Assembly: GCA_029863665.1 (NCBI GenBank)
Contig: JAOTUX010000058.1
Coordinates: 1-6,766, forward strand
DNA: 6,766 bases
From: Candidatus Nitrosopumilus sp.
GTDB lineage: Archaea > Thermoproteota > Nitrososphaeria > Nitrososphaerales > Nitrosopumilaceae
Reading direction: 5' to 3'
Below are positions 1-5,066 of the stretch, piece after piece. The translations under genes and the position numbers were made by a program. Below the pieces are notes generated by a model. It did not search any database. It had not been told where the DNA came from and was given only the letters and a program-made list of their open reading frames with translations. Position 1 is the first letter of the stretch, and the number at the start of each line of letters is the position of its first letter.

Positions 1-43
1 CTGAATTATTATTTGGTTGTTTGGAGGGTACTATGAGTGATGC

Positions 44-745
44 CTATGCTTCTGGTATGAATTCTTGATCGATTAATTCTTGAACTGCTGTTTCTGTAAC
101 GCTTATTTCTATTTCATCTACATTTGGGAAATATCCAACTGCTTCTTCTATTTCTAATCCAGGGTAGTTTCTATCAAACCATGATTTGTAAGATGGTTCA
201 TTGTAGTATCGGTCTAAATAGTATTGAGGATGTTTATCTGAATCTACAAAAGATGCAATTTGTGATGGTGATGGGTCAGATTTTACATTTGTTTTTACAT
301 CCATATTTTCATCAAGAATGGGGGATTCTACAATTACTTTATTTTCATTTTTTTCTATATTTAGATCATGTTGAATTTCATCAAATGATACTTCAAAATT
401 AGTAGCAGATCCTTGAGTCATATTAAAAATAAACCCTGTTGCATCATAAATTCCAGAATCAATAAATCTATCATCAATTTTTACCATTTTTTTAAATGAA
501 TTATCGGGATTGATTGTTGCTTGAGCAAGTAATACAAATTTGTCATTAAAATCACAAATTACAATTGTAACTAAACCTGTCGAGCCTTTTTCAACAGTTC
601 CCGAAAATATTATTTCATCTTCTTGATAGAATAATTTAGAATTAGGTTGAATGGTTGTAACTTCTGCAGATGCTAATGTGATAGTTGACAATAACATCAA
701 TCCAAATATCCCTAATGAATAAGGTCCATACCCATTCTTATTCAT
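44..745 (-). CDS. Secreted Ig-like domain protein, possibly C-terminally truncated
   Basis: The 233-aa product has a signal peptide: K3 in a short N-region, a hydrophobic stretch at residues 10-26, and a likely cut after ASA (about residue 27). Residues 29-121 alternate in a beta-sandwich pattern (FYQEDEIIFSGTV near the start, DNSFKKMV in the middle, SGIYDATGFIF later), like the Ig-like domains common in archaeal surface proteins. An acidic, Pro/Ser-containing linker leads to a Tyr/Trp-rich segment at 175-204 (YYLDRYYNEPSYKSWFD, then EEAVG), a motif I recall from thaumarchaeal exported proteins. A likely role is cell-surface or extracellular; ligand and partner are unknown. ATG at 745 lies 28 bp after a TATA-like box, fitting leaderless translation. 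No C-terminal membrane anchor or PEFG-CTERM is present before the TAG at 44-46, but the frame stays open beyond it to the window edge, so the natural protein may be longer. Family assignment is moderate; function is inferred only. Confidence 0.8.
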   Translation of the reverse strand: MNKNGYGPYSLGIFGLMLLSTITLASAEVTTIQPNSKLFYQEDEIIFSGTVEKGSTGLVTIVICDFNDKFVLLAQATINPDNSFKKMVKIDDRFIDSGIYDATGFIFNMTQGSATNFEVSFDEIQHDLNIEKNENKVIVESPILDENMDVKTNVKSDPSPSQIASFVDSDKHPQYYLDRYYNEPSYKSWFDRNYPGLEIEEAVGYFPNVDEIEISVTETAVQELIDQEFIPEA

Positions 746-768
746 TGAATTATGATGAGATTTTTTTC

Positions 769-778
769 ATTTAAAATA
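769..778 (-). promoter_or_regulatory. TATA-like box of the secreted-protein gene
   Basis: On the minus strand this reads TATTTTAAAT. Its centre is about 28 bp before the ATG at 745, so a start site at the usual archaeal distance gives almost no leader. The 8-bp palindrome TACGCGTA (777-784) abuts its upstream side, where the BRE would lie. Confidence 0.45.
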
Positions 779-844
779 CGCGTAGTATTCATCTAGTTTT
801 ATTATACGTAAAAGTTAAATGTAAAATTTTAATTTTTAAAATTC

Positions 845-872
845 TAATTTATATAAAAAATATAAAATATGT
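845..872 (-). terminator. T-rich terminator after the ornithine cyclodeaminase gene
   Basis: Directly after the stop at 879, the minus strand is almost pure A/T, with U-tracts (TTTTATATTTTTT) in the first 30 nt. Archaeal RNA polymerase terminates on such U-rich tracts without needing a hairpin. The rest of this 133-bp gap is AT-rich and holds only the promoter elements of the next gene. Confidence 0.4.
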
Positions 873-878
873 ATTTAA

Positions 879-2102
879 TTATCTCTTTTTCTTAATTTGT
901 TGTACAACCATCGGTAGAAATGCACCCACATCAGATACAATTCCTAATGCTTGCCATGTTCCACGATCCATAAGTTTTGTAACTGTTGGCTGATTAATAT
1001 CAACAACGATTACTTTTACATTTGCAGGAAGCATATTTCCAGTTGCAATAGAATGAAGCATTGTTGAAATCATAATTACCATACTTGCATCTTTTAGAAC
1101 TTTTTTGTATTCTCTTTGTGCCTTAGCGACATCAGTAATTACATCGGGTAATGGCCCATCATCTCTAATTGAGCCTGCCAATACAAAAGGAACTTTATTT
1201 TTTACACATTCATACATTATACCTTTTGTTAACTGCTTAGATTTCACCATATTTTCAATAGAGCCTGCCTTGAAAACTGCGTTGATTGTATCCATATGGT
1301 TTCTATGTCCATGATGTGCCAAACTTGCATCATGAACATTCATTCCCAATGAAGTACCTAGTGTAGCATATTCTATATCGTGAACTGCAAGAGCATTACC
1401 TGCCAATACTCCATCAATATATCCTAATTTGATTAATTTAGATACTGCATCATCTGCACCTGTGTGTACTATTGCAGGGCCACCCACAATGACAATTTTT
1501 CCTCCATTCTTTTTTGTATTGTGAATATCTTCTGCAACTTTCTTTGCAATATGTTGTGTAGGTCTTTCACTGGAGCTTGAACTTCCCATAAATTCAAAAA
1601 CATTTACTCCTTCTCTTGGACGCTCAGGGGGGGTGATCTTTATTCCTTTTTCACCCACAATTATCATGTCACCTTTTTTGATATCTCTAATTGGAACACA
1701 AAATGCATGATTATTCTCTACTACAATGCATTTATCCATCATCATATTTTCAACTTGAATCCATTTCCCATTATGAAAAACCTGTGTGTGATTATTGGTA
1801 GTACTGTAAAAATTATCAGGCATTACATAATTTTTTGGTGATTTTTTTAATGTAATTTCTTTTTGAATTTTAGATACTGCACCTTCTCGATAGATTGTTT
1901 CTAAAATCTCATCTAGATGTTTTTGGTTTTTGCCATTAACTGACAATCTTGCATATGATTGATCTTTTTTCCTCTTACCAATATCAATTTCTAATACTTG
2001 GAATTCTCCTTGAAGATCCATTATTTTATCAAAGATTTTAGTCAAAATCAAAGAGTCAATTAGATGTCCATGAACTTCAATCTCTTGAGAAAATTTAGTC
2101 AT
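879..2102 (-). CDS. Archaeal-type ornithine cyclodeaminase (LOR/SDH domain, TIGR00300-like)
   Basis: The 407-aa protein has the usual full length for this family. Residues 1-90 form the small N-terminal LOR/SDH-type domain (HGHLIDSLILTKIFD, then a second segment ending GAVSKIQKEI). Residues 95-160 form a linker domain with CVPIRDIKKGD. Residues 200-400 form an NAD(P)-binding Rossmann-like domain with conserved blocks GGPAIVHTGADDA (207-219), GNALAVHDIE (235-244), RDDGPLPDV (313-321), MLHSIATGNMLP (348-359) and VDINQPTVTKLMDRGT (367-382). Characterised relatives (the Methanococcus maripaludis enzyme and the C-terminal half of cyanobacterial AgrE/ArgZ) convert L-ornithine to L-proline plus ammonia with bound NAD+; this role is transferred by homology. 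It is cytoplasmic, linking arginine/ornithine metabolism to proline synthesis. ATG at 2102 has a TATA-like sequence about 26 bp upstream, suggesting leaderless translation. It lies 57 bp after the preceding minus-strand gene and probably has its own promoter. Confidence 0.9.
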   Translation of the reverse strand: MTKFSQEIEVHGHLIDSLILTKIFDKIMDLQGEFQVLEIDIGKRKKDQSYARLSVNGKNQKHLDEILETIYREGAVSKIQKEITLKKSPKNYVMPDNFYSTTNNHTQVFHNGKWIQVENMMMDKCIVVENNHAFCVPIRDIKKGDMIIVGEKGIKITPPERPREGVNVFEFMGSSSSSERPTQHIAKKVAEDIHNTKKNGGKIVIVGGPAIVHTGADDAVSKLIKLGYIDGVLAGNALAVHDIEYATLGTSLGMNVHDASLAHHGHRNHMDTINAVFKAGSIENMVKSKQLTKGIMYECVKNKVPFVLAGSIRDDGPLPDVITDVAKAQREYKKVLKDASMVIMISTMLHSIATGNMLPANVKVIVVDINQPTVTKLMDRGTWQALGIVSDVGAFLPMVVQQIKKKR

Positions 2103-2123
2103 TTTATTATGCTTTACACCATG

Positions 2124-2132
2124 ATAACTAAA
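2124..2132 (-). promoter_or_regulatory. TATA-like box of the ornithine cyclodeaminase gene
   Basis: The minus strand reads TTTAGTTAT, centred 26 bp before the ATG at 2102. The match is imperfect, but spacing equals that of the clearer boxes in this window and no Shine-Dalgarno sequence precedes the ATG. Confidence 0.3.
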
Positions 2133-2159
2133 GGTTTACGTTTTATCTTACATTGAGAA

Positions 2160-2507
2160 TTATACTGGAAGGATTACCTTGCCTTCAAATTTCTGAATAT
2201 TGTCATTCTCAAATACTCTTTCTAAATTCTCTTTTTGTTGCATGGTTACTCCTTGAACAATTGTCTTAGAGGACCCATTCTTGTCAACTAATGCTAGAAT
2301 ATAGCCACTATTATCAGTTAAAACAAAACCTGCGGATTCATCAACAAATGCATATAGATTTTCTTCTCCTACAGGCTCCCATACATTTGATTTATTATCA
2401 GTTAAAGCCAATGCAGGCATAGCTTTTCCATCAGTTAATTTGTTAAGATATTCTCTTGCCTCTGCAACTCTTTTTTGGCCTAGTTTTAGAGCTGGAAAAT
2501 ATTGCAT
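2160..2507 (-). CDS. Unrecognised 115-aa protein, probably lineage-specific
   Basis: I do not recognise a family. From the ATG at 2507 the protein starts MQYFPALKLGQKRVAEAREY; a TTG at 2516 would add three residues (MAN). I prefer the ATG because a TATA-like box is centred 27 bp upstream of it, the spacing of a leaderless transcript, whereas the TTG would be only 18 bp away. Residues about 10-24 look helical. The middle alternates short hydrophobic strands with turns (LYAFVDESAGFVLTDNSGYILALVDKNG), suggesting a small alpha/beta or beta-sheet fold, followed by a helix (MQQKENLERVFEND) and a final strand (KFEGKVILPV). There is no signal peptide, membrane segment or metal-binding cysteine, so it is probably a soluble cytoplasmic protein. 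It is transcribed in the same direction as the ornithine cyclodeaminase 57 bp downstream, but nothing shows a functional link. Confidence 0.75.
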   Translation of the reverse strand: MQYFPALKLGQKRVAEAREYLNKLTDGKAMPALALTDNKSNVWEPVGEENLYAFVDESAGFVLTDNSGYILALVDKNGSSKTIVQGVTMQQKENLERVFENDNIQKFEGKVILPV

Positions 2508-2524
2508 ATTTGCCAAATAATTTA

Positions 2525-2564
2525 ATTGTTATAAAAACAATTTCTCTTCAAAAGATTGTTATAA
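2525..2564. repeat. Direct repeat ATTGTTATAA in a divergent promoter
   Basis: Exact 10-bp copies lie at 2525-2534 and 2555-2564, exactly 30 bp apart (about three helical turns). One copy overlaps the minus-strand TATA-like box, the other the plus-strand TATA-like box. The plain reading is that shared core promoter words recur; a shared regulator site is also possible. Confidence 0.5.
2530..2537 (-). promoter_or_regulatory. TATA-like box of the 115-aa gene
   Basis: The minus strand reads TTTTTATA, centred about 27 bp before the ATG at 2507. It overlaps the first copy of the repeat ATTGTTATAA (2525-2534). Confidence 0.5.
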
Positions 2565-2565
2565 G
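2559..2565 (+). promoter_or_regulatory. TATA-like box of the 99-aa gene
   Basis: The sequence TTATAAG is centred 24 bp before the ATG at 2586, giving a leaderless arrangement. No Shine-Dalgarno motif is present. Confidence 0.5.
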
Positions 2566-2585
2566 ATATTGGAATTTTTGAATCC

Positions 2586-2885
2586 ATGCCTTTAACAAAT
2601 AATGTAATAATAAAATTAAATGAGATAACTACCATGGTTGAAGATAAATCAAAGTTATCAGAAATTGAAATTGATGAAATAAAAAAAATCTTCAAAACTC
2701 TTGTTGAAAATAATGAACGATATGATATAGATGAGATTGAATTTTGGTTTAAGAATGAAGGTAGTTGGACAACAAAAGAACCTAGAATTAGAATTGTAAA
2801 TATTTCCAGCTATATTCAAGATAAATATCAACAAACAGCTCATCTTAGAGTTATCTCTGATGATGATTGTAGTTGCGGGAATTAA
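2586..2885 (+). CDS. Unrecognised 99-aa acidic protein with CxC tail
   Basis: I do not recognise a family. The ATG at 2586 is 24 bp downstream of a TATA-like box, which favours it over the internal ATG at 2634. Residues about 1-45 look helical and rich in E, I and K (LSEIEIDEIKKIFKTLVEN); the second half suggests strands (DEIEFWFKNEG, PRIRIVNISSYI, TAHLRVI). The C-terminus is acidic with a CxC motif (DDDCSCGN), which could bind a metal or form a redox pair, but two cysteines alone prove nothing. There is no signal peptide or membrane segment. Its stop overlaps by 4 nt the stop of the convergent 74-aa gene, so its transcript must run into that gene before ending. Confidence 0.7.
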   Translation: MPLTNNVIIKLNEITTMVEDKSKLSEIEIDEIKKIFKTLVENNERYDIDEIEFWFKNEGSWTTKEPRIRIVNISSYIQDKYQQTAHLRVISDDDCSCGN

Positions 2886-3106
2886 CTTTCTAGTTGTTCT
2901 AATAATCGTCCAACAATTTTTGCATTCTCTGTTCTTTCATTTAGAATTTTTCCTAGACGAACTTCATTTTTGTTATCTTTTGTAATTATCTGAAAATATT
3001 CTTCATCAAGATCACTGTTTGATTGTAATCTCTTAATAACTTCAAACAAAATTCCTATTACTTGTTTTTGTGCATCAATTAATTCATCCTTACTTCGTTC
3101 AGACAT
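2882..3106 (-). CDS. Unrecognised 74-aa helical protein, downstream of HD phosphohydrolase
   Basis: I do not recognise a family. The 74 residues are charged and mostly predicted helical: helix 1 about 5-28 (DELIDAQKQVIGILFEVIKR) and helix 2 about 50-73 (RLGKILNERTENAKIVGRLL), separated by an acidic stretch (SDLDEEYFQIITKDNKNE). It looks like a small helical-hairpin or dimerising protein without membrane segments or cysteines. It begins 6 nt after the stop of the HD-domain gene on the same strand, with no Shine-Dalgarno motif, so it is almost certainly cotranscribed with it and perhaps translated by reinitiation. A partner or regulator role for the HD enzyme would be guesswork from position alone. 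Its 3' end overlaps the convergent gene by 4 nt. Confidence 0.7.
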   Translation of the reverse strand: MSERSKDELIDAQKQVIGILFEVIKRLQSNSDLDEEYFQIITKDNKNEVRLGKILNERTENAKIVGRLLEQLES

Positions 3107-3112
3107 TTTTTG

Positions 3113-3646
3113 TTATCTCTTTTCTATAATCTTTGTAAATAATTCTTTTAATTTAGGATCAGTGATATCGTTTTTTGCAGATTTAAAAAAAGACTCTAGT
3201 TTTTCTCCAGAGTAGCCTTTTTCTTGATAAATTTGTGCTTGTAATGCCATTTCTAATCTGTCAATTTCATGTATGATTTTTGATTCAGGTGAAGCATTTC
3301 CTTGATACTCATGCCAAATTTTCAAATATTGTGATTTTAGTGAATTGGGTAATTTTTTGACTATTTCATTAAATGCATTATTTTCCAATAATGTTTTTTC
3401 TTTTTTGTTTATTTGTTCGGGAGTATAATCCCCAATTTTAGATTCTGCCAAATCATGTAACAATGCCATTTTAAGGATTTTCTCAGAATCATAATTTCCA
3501 ATATCAGATATCACCATACTCATTACTGCCATAGAATACGAATGATCTGCAACGGATTCTGGATCAACTATGGATAATTTATCTATCCATCCTTGCCTGG
3601 AAATATTTTTGAGATTCGCAGCAGTTTTGAAAAAATCTAACATCAT
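3113..3646 (-). CDS. HD-domain 5'-nucleotidase (HDDC2/YfbR-like)
   Basis: The 177-aa protein matches the HDDC2/YfbR branch of HD-domain metal-dependent phosphohydrolases across its full length. The motifs are RQGW (17-20, with R17 where YfbR has its substrate-contacting Arg), ESVADHSYSMAVMSMVI (30-46, metal ligand H35), ALLHDLAESKIGDYTPE (61-77, H64-D65 as the HD pair, with E68 and D73), and HEIDRLEMALQAQIYQ (126-141, D129). All expected metal and catalytic residues are present, so it should be active. Relatives remove the 5'-phosphate from deoxynucleoside monophosphates using Co2+, Mn2+ or similar; exact substrate preference here is unknown. It is cytoplasmic. Two adjacent ATGs (3646, 3643) could start it; either gives the family's usual N-terminus (LDFFKTAANLK). 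It heads a two-gene unit with the 74-aa gene and is divergent from the cobalamin adenosyltransferase. Confidence 0.88.
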   Translation of the reverse strand: MMLDFFKTAANLKNISRQGWIDKLSIVDPESVADHSYSMAVMSMVISDIGNYDSEKILKMALLHDLAESKIGDYTPEQINKKEKTLLENNAFNEIVKKLPNSLKSQYLKIWHEYQGNASPESKIIHEIDRLEMALQAQIYQEKGYSGEKLESFFKSAKNDITDPKLKELFTKIIEKR

Positions 3647-3687
3647 ATAACTATATGAGTAAATTTTTCTCCTAATGAGTTTTCATG

Positions 3688-3696
3688 TTATATTTT
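3688..3696 (-). promoter_or_regulatory. TATA-like box, probably for the HD phosphohydrolase unit
   Basis: The minus strand reads AAAATATAA, centred 46 bp before the ATG at 3646. This would give a leader of roughly 20 nt, unlike its leaderless neighbours. An AGGAG at 3669-3673 (minus strand) is 22 nt from the ATG, too far for a normal Shine-Dalgarno site and probably upstream of the transcription start. Confidence 0.3.
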
Positions 3697-3703
3697 CGAA
3701 CAA

Positions 3704-3710
3704 CATAATA
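3704..3710 (+). promoter_or_regulatory. TATA-like box of the cobalamin adenosyltransferase gene
   Basis: The sequence CATAATA is centred 27 bp before the ATG at 3734, the usual leaderless spacing. The match is weak. Confidence 0.25.
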
Positions 3711-3733
3711 GGTAATTATGATATACAACATTA

Positions 3734-4270
3734 ATGAAAATTTATACTAAGACAGGGGATGATGGGAATACTAGTCTTCAAGGAAATTTTAGAATAGCAA
3801 AATCTCATCCAAGAATAATCGCATATGGGACTATTGATGAAGCAAATGCTGTGTTGGGAATGGTCTTGACAAATTCTCTAGATAAAGATATCACAGAAAT
3901 CTTGATTGGGATTCAAAATGAATTATTTTTAGTGGGTGCAGATCTTTCAAACCCCAATCTAAATGATGTAAAAAACAGAGTTTCGTTAAGGATGGTTAAC
4001 AAATTAGAGCAATATATTGACAAATTGGAATTGGAATTATCTCCTTTAACTAATTTTATTTTACCGGGCGGTAGTATCGCAGCAGCGCAATTACACTATG
4101 CCAGAACTGTCGTAAGGAGAGGAGAGACACAAGTAGTTCAATTAAGTGAAAAAGATGAAATTAATTCAAATTGTATCAAATATCTCAATAGATTATCAGA
4201 TCTGTTTTTTGTAATTGGCCGTTTGATCAATAAACGTAATAATAAAGAAGACATTCTTTGGAAAATCTAA
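3734..4270 (+). CDS. pduO: PduO-type ATP:cob(I)alamin adenosyltransferase
   Basis: The 178-aa protein is a complete PduO/MMAB-type corrinoid adenosyltransferase. It transfers the 5'-deoxyadenosyl group of ATP to cob(I)alamin, making adenosylcobalamin, as a cytoplasmic trimer. The N-terminal ATP-binding motif YTKTGDDGNTSL (4-15) is intact, followed by GTIDEANAVLG (32-42), LFLVGADLSNP (64-74), FILPGGS (108-114), ARTVVRRGE (123-131, the Arg-rich active-site motif) and LNRLSDLFFVIGR (151-163). ILW near the C-terminus is also typical. The start at the ATG gives the canonical MKIYTKTGDDG opening. In this phylum adenosylcobalamin would serve class II ribonucleotide reductase and methylmalonyl-CoA mutase of the carbon-fixation cycle; that is background knowledge, as neither gene is in this window. 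The family is often annotated cob(I)yrinic acid a,c-diamide adenosyltransferase (cobO/cobA). It stands alone, not in a corrinoid operon. Confidence 0.94.
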   Translation: MKIYTKTGDDGNTSLQGNFRIAKSHPRIIAYGTIDEANAVLGMVLTNSLDKDITEILIGIQNELFLVGADLSNPNLNDVKNRVSLRMVNKLEQYIDKLELELSPLTNFILPGGSIAAAQLHYARTVVRRGETQVVQLSEKDEINSNCIKYLNRLSDLFFVIGRLINKRNNKEDILWKI

Positions 4271-4280
4271 AAGGACAAAC

Positions 4281-4286
4281 TTTAAT
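4281..4286 (+). promoter_or_regulatory. TATA-like box of tRNA-Phe
   Basis: TTTAAT is centred about 30 bp before the first tRNA nucleotide (4314), predicting a start a few bases upstream and so a short 5' leader removed by RNase P. Confidence 0.4.
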
Positions 4287-4313
4287 TCCTCAACTGAATG
4301 CATTTTTTTGAGT

Positions 4314-4387
4314 GCCGGGGTAGCTCAGCCTGGGAGAGCACTCGGCTGAAGACCGGGCTGTCGCGCGTTCAAATCCCGTCCCCGGCA
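4314..4387 (+). tRNA. trnF: tRNA-Phe (anticodon GAA)
   Basis: A full cloverleaf can be drawn. The acceptor stem is GCCGGGG (4314-4320) with CCCCGGC (4380-4386), plus discriminator A4387. The D-arm is GCTC/GAGC with a GGG-containing loop, and the anticodon stem is CTCGG/CCGGG with loop CTGAAGA, so the anticodon GAA lies at 4348-4350. The variable loop is CTGTC, the T-loop TTCAAAT. No CCA is encoded and there is no intron. The T-stem pairs GCGCG (4363-4367) with CCCGT (4375-4379), leaving a C:C mismatch at positions 52:62 (4366 and 4376). Its high GC stands out from the surroundings, as expected for a stable RNA. Confidence 0.96.
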
Positions 4388-4415
4388 CTGTACATATTTT
4401 GGATTTATTACGATC

Positions 4416-4433
4416 AAATTATTTTAATAATTT
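4416..4433 (+). repeat. AT-only inverted repeat after tRNA-Phe
   Basis: AAATTATT and AATAATTT form exact 8-bp arms around TT. It lies in the 162-bp gap between the tRNA and the Lys-rich gene and is followed by TTTAAG. It may help end the tRNA transcript, but inverted repeats of pure A/T arise easily at this base composition. Apart from this, the gap holds only the next gene's promoter. Confidence 0.3.
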
Positions 4434-4512
4434 TAAGAAACACAAAATAGATCTTTAAACCAATCTACAGAACATTCTAAAACATAATTCTGGAAAATAA
4501 TTCTGCATAATC

Positions 4513-4521
4513 TTTAAAAAT
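4513..4521 (+). promoter_or_regulatory. TATA-like box of the Lys-rich gene
   Basis: TTTAAAAAT is centred about 33 bp before the ATG at 4550, predicting a leader of a few nucleotides. The same word, ATCTTTAAA, also occurs at 4451-4459 and could be an alternative upstream box. Confidence 0.45.
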
Positions 4522-4549
4522 AAGGCAAACTCTTGATTTTTCGACATTA

Positions 4550-4792
4550 ATGGCTGAAAAAAAAGCTACAAAAAAAACTGTGAGAAAAACACCCGTAAAG
4601 AAAACTAAAACAAAGTCTGAAAAGGCAAAGAAGACGTCCAAATCAAAAGCAAAGACCAAGAAAAAAGATGAACCAGTTGGAGATATGGGCATTGTCATAG
4701 TTGATGATGATATTGAAATTGATCAAGAAAAGGTTAATGAAGAAAGAAGGGCATATCTTGAAGAAGCGAGATCTCAAGAAGTTTTTGATTAG
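4550..4792 (+). CDS. Lys-rich bipolar small protein, function unknown
   Basis: The 80-aa protein has two oppositely charged halves. Residues 1-40 hold 18 lysines and one arginine among A, T, S and P, with repeated KKT/KTK/KAK steps like the tails of linker histones or ribosomal proteins. Residues 41-80 are acidic, with a hydrophobic strand MGIVIVDDDIEID (46-58) and a charged helix (EKVNEERRAYLEEARSQ). The tail should be disordered and could bind DNA or RNA; the acidic part may be a protein-binding module. I do not recognise a family. The ATG at 4550 is supported by the TATA-like box about 33 bp upstream, and the bias appears real in codons rather than a shadow frame. It lies between tRNA-Phe and the RAM genes, 34 bp from the latter. 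A chromatin or translation role is speculation. Confidence 0.75.
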   Translation: MAEKKATKKTVRKTPVKKTKTKSEKAKKTSKSKAKTKKKDEPVGDMGIVIVDDDIEIDQEKVNEERRAYLEEARSQEVFD

Positions 4793-4797
4793 GAATC

Positions 4798-4803
4798 TTT
4801 ATT
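4798..4803 (+). promoter_or_regulatory. TATA-like box of the RAM tandem
   Basis: TTTATT is centred 26 bp before the ATG at 4827, immediately after the stop of the preceding gene. This spacing implies a leaderless first gene with its own promoter, rather than simple read-through. Confidence 0.4.
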
Positions 4804-4826
4804 CGATCCAATAACATATACTAAAC

Positions 4827-5066
4827 ATGCGTGCGTTGTGTTTAATTACAGTTAAGCCAGGTAAGGTAGATTCTGTTGTTGAAATACTAAAGAAGAAACG
4901 TAAAGTAGCAAAACAGATAATGATTGTTACGGGTAGAGCAGACATAAGCGTACTTTTACAAGGAAATATTGATGAAATTAATAATATTGTAATTGACTTT
5001 AAAAAAATTAAAAATATTGTCACTACTGAGACACTAATTGAAGTGGAGGTTAATTTAGGTTGGTAA
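4827..5066 (+). CDS. Stand-alone Lrp/AsnC ligand-binding (RAM) domain protein, first copy
   Basis: The 79-aa protein covers only the AsnC_trans_reg/RAM fold: strand RALCLITVKPG (2-12), helix VDSVVEILKKKRKV (14-27), strands KQIMIVTGRADISVLLQG (29-46), helix IDEINNIVIDFKKIKNIV (48-65) and strand TTETLIEVEV (66-75). The TGRADI turn and the V-x-TET pattern near the end are the family's usual marks. It lacks the N-terminal helix-turn-helix, so it cannot bind DNA the way full Lrp does. Such proteins form dimers to octamers that bind amino acids or other small effectors; in archaea they may act as sensors or partners of full Lrp proteins. The ATG at 4827 is 26 bp after a TATA-like box. It is followed with a 7-bp overlap by a second RAM gene. 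Ligand unknown. Confidence 0.85.
   Translation: MRALCLITVKPGKVDSVVEILKKKRKVAKQIMIVTGRADISVLLQGNIDEINNIVIDFKKIKNIVTTETLIEVEVNLGW
5045..5050 (+). promoter_or_regulatory. Shine-Dalgarno site GGAGGT that sets a TTG start
   Basis: GGAGGT ends 9 nt before the TTG at 5060, inside the upstream coding sequence. It is a strong match to the anti-Shine-Dalgarno sequence, in contrast to the leaderless genes around, and supports TTG initiation of the second RAM gene within a shared transcript. Confidence 0.7.

Noticed and set aside
33..66. GGAGGG followed by ATG on the plus strand at 33, looking like a ribosome site and start
   Set aside because: The frame closes after 11 codons (TGA at 66-68) and lies over the 3' end of the minus-strand secreted-protein gene.
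124..402. Plus-strand 92-aa open frame
   Set aside because: It is antisense to the secreted protein and low-complexity (Phe/Leu/His/Gln-rich), the typical shadow of an acidic gene in AT-rich DNA.
752..758. ATGATGA, a possible C box of a C/D guide RNA
   Set aside because: No D-box CTGA at a suitable distance and no kink-turn partner; the same word occurs elsewhere by chance.
1105..1314. Plus-strand 69-aa open frame
   Set aside because: It is antisense to conserved motifs of the ornithine cyclodeaminase and has no promoter or family likeness.
2658..2843. Minus-strand 61-aa Phe/Ile-rich frame resembling a membrane protein
   Set aside because: It is the complement of the Glu/Lys-rich 99-aa gene; its hydrophobicity follows from that.
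3685..3706. ATGTT/AACAT inverted repeat with TTCGAA between the HD and cobalamin genes, considered as an operator or cobalamin riboswitch
   Set aside because: Arms are only 5 bp with a 12-nt unpaired spacer, and there is no B12-box or long structured leader before the adenosyltransferase gene.
4477..4698. Minus-strand 73-aa Phe/Val-rich frame resembling a membrane protein
   Set aside because: It is the complement of the Lys-rich gene: Lys codons AAA/AAG read back as Phe/Leu.
4799..5023. Minus-strand 74-aa hydrophobic frame
   Set aside because: It is the shadow of the first RAM gene, whose domain match is clear.
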